This document shows, one piece after another, positions 23,253 through 32,619 of a stretch of 64,000 bases of DNA; the first letter of the stretch is position 1, and every line of letters starts with the position of its first letter. The notes under the pieces are model-generated. The model was not told where the DNA came from. It made no database searches and was given only the letters and a program-made list of their open reading frames with translations. The DNA comes from Pseudoduganella lutea. Its GTDB lineage: Bacteria; Pseudomonadota; Gammaproteobacteria; Burkholderiales; Burkholderiaceae_D. The stretch is taken from NCBI RefSeq assembly GCF_004209755.1, contig NZ_CP035913.1, forward strand, positions 5,704,001 to 5,768,000, read 5' to 3'. The position numbers were made by a program, and so were the translations under genes.

Positions 23253-24074
23253 TCAGGCCGCGGCGCTTGCCTGGGCGATGAAGGCCGGCGGCGGCGGCGA
23301 ACCCGCCGACAGCGTCAACACCTCGTAGCCGGTTTCCGTCACGAGCACCATGTGTTCCCACTGGGCGGACAGGCTGCGGTCCTTCGTCTTGATCGTCCAG
23401 CCGTCGCCCATCTCGCGGATTTCCCGGCGGCCGGCATTGATCATCGGTTCGATCGTGAAGATCATGCCCGGCTTGAGCTCTTCGCCGGTGCCCGGCTTGC
23501 CGTAGTGGAGCACCTGCGGCTCTTCATGGAAGACCTTGCCGATGCCGTGGCCGCAGAACTCGCGCACCACGCTGTAGCCGGCCTTTTCGGCATGCTGCTG
23601 GATCGCGTGGCCGATGTCGCCGAAGTGGCCGCCCGGGCGCACCTGGGCGATGCCGAGCCACATGCATTCATAGGTGATCTCGGTGAGGCGTTTGGCCAGG
23701 ATCGTCGGCGGGCCGATGTAGAACATGCGGCTGTTGTCGCCGTGGTAGCCATCCTTCGTGATGATCGTGATATCCAGGTTCACCACGTCGCCGTTCTTCA
23801 GCACCTTGTCGCCGGGGATGCCGTGGCAGATCACGTCGTTGACCGACGTGCAGATCGCCTTCGGATACGGCGGGTAGCCGGGTGGCTGGTAATTCAGCGG
23901 CGCCGGTACCGTGCCTTGCACGTTCGTCATGTATTCGTGGCACAGGCGGTCCAGCTCGCCCGTGGTGACACCGGGCTTGACGAACGGGGTGATGTAGTCG
24001 AGGACTTCGGCACCGAGGCGGCCGGCGAGGCGCATGCCTTCGATATCTTCGGGGGTCTTGATCGTGATGGCCAT
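23253..24074 (-). CDS. map: Methionine aminopeptidase, type I
   Basis: Map trims the initiator methionine after deformylation. The metal ligands of the pita-bread fold are all visible: Asp101, Asp113 (HGDNSRMF), His176 (GHGIGKVFHEEP), Glu209 (FTIEPMIN) and Glu240 (QWEHMVLVT). I chose ATG 24072-24074 (273 residues) because MAITIKTPEDIEGMR is the family start; an in-frame ATG 30 nt upstream is possible. In most Burkholderiales map is divergent from rpsB and next to it. Here 5.8 kb of accessory genes separate the two. Confidence 0.96.
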   Translation of the reverse strand: MAITIKTPEDIEGMRLAGRLGAEVLDYITPFVKPGVTTGELDRLCHEYMTNVQGTVPAPLNYQPPGYPPYPKAICTSVNDVICHGIPGDKVLKNGDVVNLDITIITKDGYHGDNSRMFYIGPPTILAKRLTEITYECMWLGIAQVRPGGHFGDIGHAIQQHAEKAGYSVVREFCGHGIGKVFHEEPQVLHYGKPGTGEELKPGMIFTIEPMINAGRREIREMGDGWTIKTKDRSLSAQWEHMVLVTETGYEVLTLSAGSPPPPAFIAQASAAA

Positions 24075-24170
24075 GTTTCTTGAGTATTTCGGGCGACAAA
24101 CCACGATTATAGACGACGTAGCCCCCGAGAGTCGTTATCGCCGCTTCGTGCCGGCAGCCTTTGAGAGTCT

Positions 24171-24206
24171 GGTGTCGGACACCGGCTTCACGGTGTTGGA
24201 CACCGG
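24171..24206. repeat. GGTGTC-N-GACACC palindromes (two copies)
   Basis: GGTGTCGGACACC (24171-24183) and GGTGTTGGACACCGG (24192-24206) are tandem members of the intergenic palindrome family. They lie between the map promoter region and the 3' end of the depolymerase gene and may serve as its terminator, although no T tract is present. Confidence 0.7.
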
Positions 24207-24217
24207 TTTTCGGTCGA

Positions 24218-25614
24218 TCAGCCCCGCACTACCGAACCGAAGAACCGCACCATCTCCCGGCTCGCATCCGGCCCGGTCGGATCGGTATAGCTGCCACTGG
24301 CGCTCCCCCGGCCCAGGCATGGCCCGCGCCGTGCAGCTGCCAATGCTCGGCGAGCACGCGGCCATCCTTCGCCTTGTGGAGCGTGCGCGTGTACTTGCGC
24401 CCGCCGCTGGCCTTGGCCGACGCCACTTCCGGCATGCCCGCCTCATGCGCCACCAGGCCGTGCTGCAACACGTCGTTGCCGTTCTTCTGGTTCACGGTGT
24501 GATCCTTGTCGCCATGGAACACGATCACCGGCGGGCTGGCGACGGGCCGCGCATGGCCCTTGGCACCCTGCTGCATGGCCTGCAATGCCGAGGGGAGGTC
24601 GCTGGCACTGCCGATGGGCAGGCCGGAGTGGACGCCGACCGCGTTGAACAGTTCAGGGTACAGCGCACCCACCACGATCGCCATCGCGCCGCCGGCCGAC
24701 AGCCCGGCAATGCTGACGCGCGCCGGGTCGACCGCGAAATCGGCTATCACCTGGCGGGCGATGCCGGCGATGATCGCCGGCTCGCCCCGGTCGCGCTGCT
24801 GGTCGGCCACGCTGAACCAGTTCCAGCATTTCGAGCTGTTGGCCTGCTGCGTCTGCCCGGGGTAGGCGACGAGGCAGCCGGTTTCTTCCGCGACCTGGTT
24901 CATCCGCGTGCCGGCGGCGAAATCGTCCGGGTCCTGCGTGCAGCCGTGCAGCATCACGACCAGCGGCACCGGCTGGTCCGCCTTGTAAGTGCTCGGCACA
25001 TACAGCTTGTAGCCGCGCGTGCCTGCGCTGCACGTAAAACTGGCGCTGTCGAAGCGGGCGCCGTCCGGCAGCGGGGGAGGGGGCGTGCGCTTGCGGGCAC
25101 CGGGCAGCTTGCCGTTCTTCAGTGCTTCTGGCAGGCCGTCGAGCAGGCCCTCGGGCAATCCGCCCTGGAAGCCACCCTTGAATTTTTCCTTGAAGCTGTC
25201 GGCAAGGCCTTCGGGCAGCGTGATGCCGGACTTCGCCAGTATGTCGGCCAGGCCGGACATGGCGGTGCCGGCATGCGGCGTCTCGCCCTGCTTTGTTTCC
25301 GGCTTTTCTCCCGGCGCGGCGTGCGGCGGCTGCGTGGGTTTCGGTGCAGCTTTGCGCGCACGGAAAGCGGGGCGTGCCGGCGCTTTTTCCGGCGGCGCGT
25401 TCAAGTCTTTCATCGTGGCGCCGGCGCCCGGCGCCGTAAAGGAGGCATCGGCGCGAGGCGCCGTGTGGATGCCATTGTCGGTGGCATCCGTTTCGGGCGC
25501 GGTGTCACCGGCCAGGGCGCGCTGGATCGCGGCTGTGGCGGCCATCGGGCCGTCCTTCATCAACTCTTGCGTGGCTGCCTGCAGGCGGGCCATCAGTGCG
25601 GAATCGAATTTCAT
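24218..25614 (-). CDS. PHB depolymerase-family esterase, frameshifted near the 3' end
   Basis: This alpha/beta-hydrolase resembles short-chain polyhydroxyalkanoate depolymerases. The catalytic residues are Ser in GLSAGGAMA, Asp in FHGDKDHTVN and His in HGAGHAWAGG. The first ~210 residues are a Pro/Ala/Lys-rich extension without a signal peptide, so it is probably cytoplasmic. Straight after HAWAGG the frame shifts: as written it ends at 24229 in unrelated sequence, while the other frame gives the expected SGSYTDPTGPDASREMVRFF and stops at 24218. One missing base in the C5 run at 24305-24309 explains this; the repaired protein has 465 residues. ATG 25614 has GGAAGG upstream. Confidence 0.82.
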
Positions 25615-25694
25615 ATCGTGCCTTCCATGGGGTGAGGCGTGGATGAGTATTGCGTGGAGCAGCGGTGCTGCCCACATGTCCGGATGGCTGCCGG

Positions 25695-26102
25695 TCAGTT
25701 GATGCGCCCTGCCAGTGCCGCCTTCACGGCGGGGCTGGCATGGAGCGCGCCCAGTACCGTGATCGAGCCGATCGTCGCCGCCGCCAGTTCAGCCGTTACG
25801 TCGGGCGCGATCGTTGCCAGCCCAAGCACGCGGATGTTGAGCATCTCGCCTGCGGTGCGGGCCGCTTCGAGGTCGGCGCTGGAAAACTGCTGCAATCCCA
25901 GCACGAACTGGTTGCGCTCGACCGTTTGTTTCACCACGTCCGCATGCTGATTCAGCTGGTTGCGGATCGCGGTTCGGATCAGGTCGGTGCGGTTGGCATA
26001 GAAACCCTGCTGTACGAGCAGGTCGATCTGGCCCAGGTCCACGGGGAACAGGTTGATCGTGATCTTTTCGGAATCGGCGGGGCGCAGCTTCAGGTCGGGC
26101 AT
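25695..26102 (-). CDS. Ribbon-helix-helix (CopG-like) protein
   Basis: In this 135-residue protein, residues about 14-50 (ITINLFPVDLGQIDLLVQQG, then RTDLIRTAIRNQL) look like a beta strand followed by two helices of the ribbon-helix-helix DNA-binding fold. The remaining ~80 residues are Ala/Leu-rich and unassigned. It lies 80 nt upstream of the esterase gene on the same strand, so it may regulate that gene or itself. No toxin gene is adjacent, so an antitoxin role is not supported. Confidence 0.6.
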   Translation of the reverse strand: MPDLKLRPADSEKITINLFPVDLGQIDLLVQQGFYANRTDLIRTAIRNQLNQHADVVKQTVERNQFVLGLQQFSSADLEAARTAGEMLNIRVLGLATIAPDVTAELAAATIGSITVLGALHASPAVKAALAGRIN

Positions 26103-26193
26103 GGTGTTTCCTCTTCAACCTTCCATTTGCCATCCAAGTGGATGGTATATGGATGATTCTAGACCGATTTCAAGGCATGTCACCGATTTATTT

Positions 26194-26853
26194 TCAAAAC
26201 AGTTCGTTGGCGTTCCATGCGCCCGGCACGTGGCTGCGTGCTTTGCGTGGTGGACGCTCGCCTGCCTGCCGCTTATTGCGGGGCTTCCTGTCCATGGCGG
26301 GTTTTAGGGGCTTGCCTGGAACGGTCTTGGCTATAGCGCGCTTCGTCACTGGCAAGGCTTTCGACGCTTGCCGGCGCGCTGGATCGATGCGCACGGCGTC
26401 GAACATCGCGCCGCCCCATAACAGCACGAGCTGGCCCGGGTTGCGGATATACACGTCCGTACACCCGAGCTCGACCATGGTAACGGGCGTCGGCAAGTGC
26501 AGCCGCTGGGCGCTCGAGTGCAGCTTTTCCTGCATGTGCGGTTCCGGTATCACGCGCTCGGCCCAGAACTCCGGCTGGGAGCAAAGTTCCTCGCCCACGC
26601 GTACGGCCGTTTCGCTGATCGTCAGGAATTTGCCCAGCAACGTTTTTGTTTCCGCCGCATCGAGCGAGGCGATCGTTGCGAAGTCGAGCACGGACACCAG
26701 TTGCCATGTGCCGATGACGCTGCGGTCGCGGAACTCGTCGCGGGCGCTCGCGCTGGGGAGATGGGAAAAGAAGAAGGCAATCGCCAGCGTTGAAAGCCGC
26801 GCCAAGGGATGCCACCAGGGCGCCAGGGAATTGCGTGTCGTTCTGCTTGCCAT
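26194..26853 (-). CDS. Secreted protein of unknown function, lipocalin-like start
   Basis: This 219-residue protein has an N-terminal hydrophobic signal (LSTLAIAFFFSHLPSASA, cleavage near residue 37). The mature part begins with SVIGTWQLVSV, which recalls the GxW motif of lipocalin-like domains, but the rest does not let me confirm the fold. The C-terminal 60 residues are very rich in Lys, Arg and Pro. It is on the minus strand upstream of the ribbon-helix-helix gene, 91 nt away. I do not recognise a family. Confidence 0.55.
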   Translation of the reverse strand: MASRTTRNSLAPWWHPLARLSTLAIAFFFSHLPSASARDEFRDRSVIGTWQLVSVLDFATIASLDAAETKTLLGKFLTISETAVRVGEELCSQPEFWAERVIPEPHMQEKLHSSAQRLHLPTPVTMVELGCTDVYIRNPGQLVLLWGGAMFDAVRIDPARRQASKALPVTKRAIAKTVPGKPLKPAMDRKPRNKRQAGERPPRKARSHVPGAWNANELF

Positions 26854-26913
26854 GATTGCCTCAGGGAATTAGTCCTGATGAGCAACATAGCGAATCGGGT
26901 GGCGGCGGCTTTG

Positions 26914-26949
26914 AGGTGTGGCAAGAGGCGTGGCAAGGGGTGTGGCAAA
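26914..26949. repeat. Three tandem 12-bp repeats
   Basis: AGGTGTGGCAAG, AGGCGTGGCAAG and GGGTGTGGCAAA follow one another without a gap, in the region just upstream of the minus-strand secreted-protein gene. They may be chance slippage or protein-binding iterons in that promoter region. Confidence 0.6.
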
Positions 26950-27029
26950 AGCCTCGGGCCGCGCGGCAATGTGCGTCCCGGTAAGGCTGGACCGTCGGCA
27001 GGGTTTCGCCCACGGTCGTTGTCGGAGGG

Positions 27030-27353
27030 TCAGGCGCCCGGACGGTTTTCCTTCAGGTCCTCGGCTTCGAGCATGTATCCCTCGTCCGCCGCCAGTTGCG
27101 CATCGGGCGGCAGCTTTTCATGGGCCCGCGCCCGGTCCAGCAGCACGTGCACGGTCTCGATCTTGTGGCGGATCGCGTCGGCCAGCGATGCGAGCGTCAA
27201 CTTCTCCGGCAGCATCAGCTCGCATGCCTCGGCTGCCTGCGCGGCCGGATGGTCGGGGGTGATGTCACCTTGCGCACCGGATTCGTCGCGCTCGATCAGT
27301 TGCAGCACGTTGCGCAGGCCTTGTTCCAGTTCTTCCAGTCGGCTTGATTCCAT
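27030..27353 (-). CDS. Conserved-looking hypothetical protein, acidic, helical
   Basis: This 107-residue acidic protein has no signal or membrane segment. Its predicted character is mostly helical (LEELEQGLRNVLQLIERDES, then a central LTLASLADAIRHKIETVHVL). AAGGA lies 9 nt before the ATG, and codon use matches the neighbours, which supports a real gene. I do not recognise a family. It is divergent from the TonB receptor with 185 nt between the two starts. Confidence 0.55.
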   Translation of the reverse strand: MESSRLEELEQGLRNVLQLIERDESGAQGDITPDHPAAQAAEACELMLPEKLTLASLADAIRHKIETVHVLLDRARAHEKLPPDAQLAADEGYMLEAEDLKENRPGA

Positions 27354-27480
27354 AATTTTTTCCTTGTTTCAGTCTCAATCGTGTTCTCAAGCATACGCCG
27401 GCAGGCCGCATCGCGACGCCCGATACCTGCGCAGGGATCTGCCACACATTGCCACAAGTTAGCATTCATGAAATAATATT

Positions 27481-27499
27481 GAATGATAACTATTCTCAT
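27481..27499 (+). promoter_or_regulatory. Fur box upstream of the siderophore receptor
   Basis: GAATGATAACTATTCTCAT is a good match to the Fur operator (7-1-7 model: TGATAAC-T-ATTCTCA). It lies 40 nt before the receptor ATG in an unusually AT-rich stretch, so iron repression of this gene is expected. Confidence 0.75.
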
Positions 27500-27538
27500 T
27501 TGTGCCAATGGCCGACAATGCTCATCGAGAGAAAAACA

Positions 27539-29677
27539 ATGACCCTGAAAAAGACGCCCGTCGCGATCGCCGCGATGCTGCTTGCCCATGCCGCCGCCGT
27601 TGCCGGCCCCGCCAATGAGCCGACGTTCGCGCCCGCCGAAGGGCAGCCAGCCATCGTCACCATCACCGGTGCCCGGGGCGAATCACCCGCCTACAACCCG
27701 CCCGCATCGACCAGCGCGATGAAGATCGAGGCGCCGCTGCGCGATATCCCGCAAACCGTGAACGTGATTCCGGAACAGCTGCTGCGCGACCAGGCGGTAC
27801 TGTCGATGGAAGATGCCATGAAGTCCGTGCCGGGCGTGGGGCTGTCCCATGGCGATGGCCAGCGCGACCAGGTGACCTTGCGTGGCTTTTCCGCGATCTC
27901 CGACCAGTTCGTGGACGGTTTTCGCGACGATGCGCTGTACTTCCGCGACATGTCGAACGTGGAGCGCATCGAGGTGCTGAAGGGACCGGCGGCCGTGCTG
28001 TACGGCCGGGGTTCGTCCGGTGGCCTCATCAACCGCATCACGAAGCGCCCGGGCATCGACCGCAGCGAAGTGACGGTGCGCGTGGGCAGCCACAAGCAGC
28101 GGCGCGGCGAAGTGGACGTTGCCCGCACCCTGGGTAATACGGGGATGGCATTCCGCATCACCGGCGCCGTCGAGCGGGCGGACAGCTACCGCGACCAGCA
28201 ATTCCTCGACCGCGACGCGATCGCGCCATCGCTGCTGGTGTCGCTGGGTGCTTCCACGAGCCTGCTGGTGCAGGCCGAGCACCTGTCCGACCGCCGTGTG
28301 ACCGATTTTGGCATTCCTTCCTACCAGGGGCGCCCGGTGAGCGTGCCGGCCGGCACATACTATGGCGCCGCCAACGCGCGTGACGTCGATTTCTCGCAGG
28401 CCGAGGTGACCGCGGGCGGCTTCACCCTGGAGCACCGCCTCGGCGAGCGGATCGCCCTGCGCAACGCTTTCCGAAAATACGATTACACGCTGGCCCGGAA
28501 CAACACGCTGGTCGGTGCCGTGAACGAGGCGGCGGGGACGGCTTCACTGAACCGCACGAACCTGCGCCGCGAGGAAGATGGCTGGTTCAACCAGACGGAG
28601 GTCACGCAGACGGCATCGCTGGCCGGCATGACGCACCGCCTGCTGTATGGGGTGGAAATCGGCAGGCAGGACAAGGACCAGGTGAACCGCTCGCAAAGCA
28701 ATGTCGCCACCGTCGCGCTGTTCAATCCCGTGTCGCCTGTGCTGCCGCTGGCGCTGAACGTCGCGCCGGGCACCGATAACCGCGGCATCTTCACCACGCG
28801 AGCCGTCTATGTACAAGACCTGGTCGAGCTGTCGCCGGCATGGAAGGCGTTGGCCGGAGTGCGCTACGACCGCTTCGAGCAGGAAACGCGCGAACGCAGG
28901 GCGGGACAGGCCGACCTGCACCGCGTGGACGCTGGCTGGAGCCCGCGCGCAGGCCTCGTGTGGCAGCCGGGCGCGACGCAGTCGTACTACGCGTCGTTCA
29001 GCCGCTCGTTCCAGCCATCGGCCGAAAACTTCCCGCTGGCCGCGAACAATGCGCAGATCGCGCCCGAGAAAACCACGAACAGGGAAGTGGGCGGCAAGTT
29101 CGATCTGTTCGGCGGGGCGCTGTCCGCCACGGCTTCCCTGTTCCGGCTGGAGCGGACCAACGTCAAATACACGGACCCCGTCACCAACCTGCTGGTGCCG
29201 GTCGGCACACAGCGCTCCGACGGGCTGGAGCTGACGCTGGCCGGCCAGGTCGCGTCGGGCTGGCAGGTATGGTCCGGCTATTCGTTCCTGGATGCAAAGG
29301 TGATCTCGTCCCCGGCGCTGGACAACAGCGACAACGTCATCAAGCGGGTGCCCGTGCAGGGCAAGCGTGCCACGCTCACGCCGCGGCACAGCGCCAACCT
29401 GTGGATCGCGCGATCGTTCAATGCCGCGCTGCGCGGCGGCATCGGCCTTGTCGCGGTCGGCGAGCGGTTCGCCAATCCCGGCAACACGGTGGCATTGCCG
29501 GGGTATGCCACGGTGGATGCGATGGTGGGGTACCGGATCGCGTCGGTCGACCTGCAGCTCAACGTGACCAACCTGCTCGACCGGGGATATATCGTCTCGG
29601 GGCATGGCACCGCGCCGAACCTGAACATGCCCGGCGCGCCGCGCGGCGCGAGGTTGACGGCGCGGTACCGGTTTTAA
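27539..29677 (+). CDS. TonB-dependent siderophore receptor
   Basis: This 712-residue outer-membrane receptor begins with a signal peptide (LKKTPVAIAAMLLAHAAAVAG). The plug domain follows (about 45-180; DIPQTVNVIPEQLLRDQ, VERIEVLKGPAAVLYGRGSS), then a 22-strand barrel ending in the C-terminal aromatic RYRF. The plug sequence places it with FhuA/FpvA-like ferric-siderophore receptors; the exact siderophore is unknown. I chose ATG 27539 because the signal peptide starts here and GAGAGA precedes it; an ATG at 27449 lies upstream of the Fur box. No TonB, ExbBD or siderophore synthesis genes are adjacent. Confidence 0.92.
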   Translation: MTLKKTPVAIAAMLLAHAAAVAGPANEPTFAPAEGQPAIVTITGARGESPAYNPPASTSAMKIEAPLRDIPQTVNVIPEQLLRDQAVLSMEDAMKSVPGVGLSHGDGQRDQVTLRGFSAISDQFVDGFRDDALYFRDMSNVERIEVLKGPAAVLYGRGSSGGLINRITKRPGIDRSEVTVRVGSHKQRRGEVDVARTLGNTGMAFRITGAVERADSYRDQQFLDRDAIAPSLLVSLGASTSLLVQAEHLSDRRVTDFGIPSYQGRPVSVPAGTYYGAANARDVDFSQAEVTAGGFTLEHRLGERIALRNAFRKYDYTLARNNTLVGAVNEAAGTASLNRTNLRREEDGWFNQTEVTQTASLAGMTHRLLYGVEIGRQDKDQVNRSQSNVATVALFNPVSPVLPLALNVAPGTDNRGIFTTRAVYVQDLVELSPAWKALAGVRYDRFEQETRERRAGQADLHRVDAGWSPRAGLVWQPGATQSYYASFSRSFQPSAENFPLAANNAQIAPEKTTNREVGGKFDLFGGALSATASLFRLERTNVKYTDPVTNLLVPVGTQRSDGLELTLAGQVASGWQVWSGYSFLDAKVISSPALDNSDNVIKRVPVQGKRATLTPRHSANLWIARSFNAALRGGIGLVAVGERFANPGNTVALPGYATVDAMVGYRIASVDLQLNVTNLLDRGYIVSGHGTAPNLNMPGAPRGARLTARYRF

Positions 29678-29707
29678 GGATGCCTTGGCGGAGCACAGGA
29701 ACATCGT

Positions 29708-29736
29708 TTGATTGTTTGCCTGTCTTCCGCTAAAAT
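29708..29736 (+). promoter_or_regulatory. rpsB promoter
   Basis: TTGATT (29708-29713) and TAAAAT (29731-29736) are 17 nt apart. Transcription would begin near 29743, giving a leader of about 120 nt before rpsB. Confidence 0.7.
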
Positions 29737-29742
29737 GCCGGG

Positions 29743-29765
29743 TTGCTCGGACTCGTTTCGAGCAA
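29743..29765 (+). promoter_or_regulatory. Hairpin at the start of the rpsB leader
   Basis: TTGCTCG (29743-29749) pairs perfectly with CGAGCAA (29759-29765). It sits at the predicted 5' end of the mRNA. Ribosomal protein S2 represses its own operon through leader RNA in enterobacteria; whether this hairpin plays that part here is inference. Confidence 0.4.
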
Positions 29766-29864
29766 TGTTGTAAAAACCTCACTTTTTAATAAACTCGAAC
29801 CCGCTCTGCAAGGGTGCCCGCAAGGGTGACTGAGCTGGTTCCAGACCCAACCCTGGAGTAAAAA

Positions 29865-30617
29865 ATGTCTGTAACGATGCGTGAAATGCTGGAAGCCGGC
29901 GTCCATTTCGGTCACCAAACCCGATTCTGGAACCCAAAGATGGCTCCGTTCATCTTCGGCCACCGCAACAAGATTCACATCATCAACCTGGAAAAGACCA
30001 TGGAGCTGTACCAGGAGGCGATGAAGACGGTTCGCCAACTGTCGGCCAACCGTGGCACGATCCTGATGGTGGGCACCAAGCGCCAGGCGCGTGACATCGT
30101 CGCCGCTGAAGCCCAGCGCGCAGGTGTTCCTTACGTCGACCAGCGCTGGCTGGGCGGCATGCTGACCAACTTCAAGACCATCAAGACCTCGATCAAGCGC
30201 CTGAAGGACATGGAAGCGCAAGTGGCCGACGGTTCCGTGGAAAAGCTGACCAAGAAAGATGCGCTGCTGTTCAGCCGCGAAATGGAAAAGCTGCAGAAGT
30301 CCATCGGCGGTATCAAGGATATGGGCGGCGTGCCTGACGCGATCTTCGTGATCGACGTTGGCTACCACAAAGGTGCGATCACCGAAGCCCAGAAGCTGGG
30401 TATCCCGGTCATCGGCATCGTCGATACCAACCACTCGCCAGCCGGCGTGACCCACGTGATCCCGGGTAACGACGACTCGTCCAAGGCGATCAGCCTGTAC
30501 GCCCGCGGCGTGGCCGATGCGATCCTGGAAGGCCGTGCCAACGCGTCGACCGAAGTGCTGGAGTCGATCAAGACGGCCGAAGGCGACGAGTTCGTGGAAG
30601 TGAACGAACAGGCTTGA
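29865..30617 (+). CDS. rpsB: 30S ribosomal protein S2
   Basis: S2 of normal length (250 residues), with the family start [20 protein letters not shown] and the motif [11 protein letters not shown] at about 97. GGAG lies before the ATG. It begins the long translation/envelope gene run and is separated from tsf by a hairpin that may set the S2 to EF-Ts ratio. Confidence 0.99.
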   Translation: MSVTMREMLEAGVHFGHQTRFWNPKMAPFIFGHRNKIHIINLEKTMELYQEAMKTVRQLSANRGTILMVGTKRQARDIVAAEAQRAGVPYVDQRWLGGMLTNFKTIKTSIKRLKDMEAQVADGSVEKLTKKDALLFSREMEKLQKSIGGIKDMGGVPDAIFVIDVGYHKGAITEAQKLGIPVIGIVDTNHSPAGVTHVIPGNDDSSKAISLYARGVADAILEGRANASTEVLESIKTAEGDEFVEVNEQA

Positions 30618-30662
30618 TGCCAGTGTCCGCCTCCGGCGGACATCAGCTTTACATAAAAGGCT

Positions 30663-30701
30663 GTTAAAAAGGGGTGGCTTCCAGCTCCCCTTTTTTTTAA
30701 C
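30663..30701 (+). terminator. Attenuator between rpsB and tsf
   Basis: GTTAAAAAGGGG (30663-30674) pairs with the CCCC-T8-AAC segment (30687-30701) around a 12-nt loop, giving a stem followed by a T8 run. Since tsf is normally co-transcribed with rpsB, partial read-through is likely. Confidence 0.75.
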
Positions 30702-30769
30702 AACGTGCCCGATGAGCAGGCTGCCATGAGGCGCCGCCGGGGCACCCCACCGAATACAGGAGAAAACAT

Positions 30770-31684
30770 ATGGCAGCGATTACCGCAGCAATGGTCGGCG
30801 AACTGCGCGCTAAGACCGACGCACCGATGATGGAATGCAAGAAGGCCCTGACCGAAGCGGCCGGCGACATGGACAAGGCAGAAGAGATCCTGCGCGTCAA
30901 ACTGGGCGGCAAGGCTGCCAAGGCTTCCGCGCGCGTGACCGCCGAAGGCGTCGTCGCGGCATTCATCTCGGGCAACGTGGGCGCCCTGGTCGAAGTGAAC
31001 TCCGAAACCGACTTCGTCGCCAAGAACGACGATTTCCTGTCGCTGGCAAGCACCGCCGCGCGCCTGGCCGCTGAAAAGAACCCGGCCGACGTGGCTGCCC
31101 TGCTGGCACTGCCGACCGAATCCGGCCAGACGCTGGAAGAAGTGCGTTCCGCCCTGGTTGGCAAGATCGGCGAAAACATGTCGATCCGTCGCTTCCAGCG
31201 CTTTGAAACGACCGGCAAGCTGGCTTCGTACCTGCACGGCACGAAGATCGGCGTGATCGTCGACTTCGAAGGCGCAGACGACCAGGTGGGCAAGGACGTG
31301 GCCATGCACATCGCCGCAATGAAGCCGGTGTCGCTGTCCGCCGACCAGGTGCCTGCCGAGATGATCGAGAAAGAGCGCTCGGTTGCCCAGGCCAAGGCCG
31401 ACGAAGATGCAGCCCAGGCTGCCGCAGCCGGCAAGCCGGCCCAGTCGCCGGAAATCGTGGCCAAGCGCCTCGAAGGCTCCGTGCAGAAGTACCTGAAGGA
31501 AGTGTCGCTGCTGAACCAGGCATTCGTGAAGAACGACAAGCAGTCCGTCGAGCAGATGCTGAAGGCCGCCAACGCGTCCGTGAAAGGCTTCACCATGTAC
31601 GTGGTGGGCGAAGGCATTGAAAAGAAAGTAGACGATTTCGCCGCAGAAGTGGCAGCCCAGATGGCTGCTTCCAAGGGAGCGTAA
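30770..31684 (+). CDS. tsf: Translation elongation factor Ts
   Basis: EF-Ts exchanges GDP for GTP on EF-Tu. The 304 residues show the UBA-like N-terminus with [12 protein letters not shown] (16-27) and the core motif [16 protein letters not shown] lies before the ATG. The length is normal for betaproteobacteria. It is followed by a clear terminator. Confidence 0.99.
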   Translation: MAAITAAMVGELRAKTDAPMMECKKALTEAAGDMDKAEEILRVKLGGKAAKASARVTAEGVVAAFISGNVGALVEVNSETDFVAKNDDFLSLASTAARLAAEKNPADVAALLALPTESGQTLEEVRSALVGKIGENMSIRRFQRFETTGKLASYLHGTKIGVIVDFEGADDQVGKDVAMHIAAMKPVSLSADQVPAEMIEKERSVAQAKADEDAAQAAAAGKPAQSPEIVAKRLEGSVQKYLKEVSLLNQAFVKNDKQSVEQMLKAANASVKGFTMYVVGEGIEKKVDDFAAEVAAQMAASKGA

Positions 31685-31690
31685 TCATTA

Positions 31691-31715
31691 AACGGGCCGC
31701 AAGGCCCGTTTTTTT
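31691..31715 (+). terminator. tsf terminator
   Basis: AACGGGCC (31691-31698), a GCAA tetraloop and GGCCCGTT (31703-31710) form a perfect stem that runs into a T7 tract, 7 nt after the tsf stop. Confidence 0.92.
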
Positions 31716-31870
31716 AGAGCTGCGGCTCTTGGGAAGCGCCCAATTAAAACGCATTGCCGACCGTCCCCGCGTGGGTTGCACGGTTGGAGCATCACCCCGG
31801 CGCGCAGGGCTTTGAAGCTATCATTGCGGCCGGAATGTCACTGAATACATTTACTTAGGAGCCCCAGCTC

Positions 31871-32587
31871 ATGTCAAAACCAGCCTACAAGCGCGTCCTC
31901 CTCAAATTGTCCGGTGAGGCCCTGATGGGCGATGACCCCTATGGCATCAACCGCGCAACGATCGAGCGCATGGTCGCCGACGTGGCCGAGGTCGCGAAAC
32001 TGGGCGTGGAACTGGCAGTCGTGATCGGCGGCGGCAACATCTTCCGTGGCGTGGCGCCAGGCGCCCAGGGCATGGACCGTGCCACCGCCGACTACATGGG
32101 CATGCTGGCCACCGTCATGAACGCGCTGGCCCTGGCCGACGCGATGCGCCACGTGGGCGTCGTCGCGCGCGTGATGTCGGCAATCGGCATCGAGCAGGTC
32201 GTCGAACCGTACGTGCGCCCGAAAGCGCTGCAGTACCTGGAAGAAGGCAAGGTCGTGATCTTCGCGGCCGGCACCGGCAATCCGTTCTTCACCACCGATA
32301 CCGCCGCCGCACTGCGCGGTTCGGAAATGTCGGCCGAGATCGTGCTGAAGGCCACCAAGGTCGACGGCGTCTACAGCGCCGACCCGAAGAAGGACCCGGA
32401 TGCCACGCTGTACAGCACCATCAGCTTCGACGAGGCAATTGCCAAGCAGCTGCAGGTGATGGACGCCACAGCCTTCGCGCTGTGCCGCGACCAGAAGCTG
32501 CCGATCAAGGTCTTCTCCATCACCAAGCCAGGCGCTATGATGCGCGTGATCATGGGCGAGGCAGAAGGTACGCTCGTTCACGTCTGA
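31871..32587 (+). CDS. pyrH: UMP kinase
   Basis: PyrH phosphorylates UMP to UDP as a cytoplasmic hexamer of the amino-acid-kinase fold. In 238 residues it has [15 protein letters not shown] (11-25), IGGGNIFRG and the Lys/Asp-rich [12 protein letters not shown] loop of the nucleotide site. AGGAG precedes the ATG. Frr begins 32 nt downstream. Confidence 0.98.
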   Translation: MSKPAYKRVLLKLSGEALMGDDPYGINRATIERMVADVAEVAKLGVELAVVIGGGNIFRGVAPGAQGMDRATADYMGMLATVMNALALADAMRHVGVVARVMSAIGIEQVVEPYVRPKALQYLEEGKVVIFAAGTGNPFFTTDTAAALRGSEMSAEIVLKATKVDGVYSADPKKDPDATLYSTISFDEAIAKQLQVMDATAFALCRDQKLPIKVFSITKPGAMMRVIMGEAEGTLVHV

Positions 32588-32619
32588 TATACGAAACCCC
32601 AGAACAACAGGAGAGCAGC

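Noticed and set aside
20646..23281. Long frames on both strands over glnD
   Set aside because: They are shadows of glnD: composition is biased to Arg, Pro and His and no start signals or motifs are present.
25695..26102. Ribbon-helix-helix protein as antitoxin of a toxin-antitoxin pair
   Set aside because: Neither neighbour looks like a toxin, and the protein is longer than typical CopG/ParD antitoxins.
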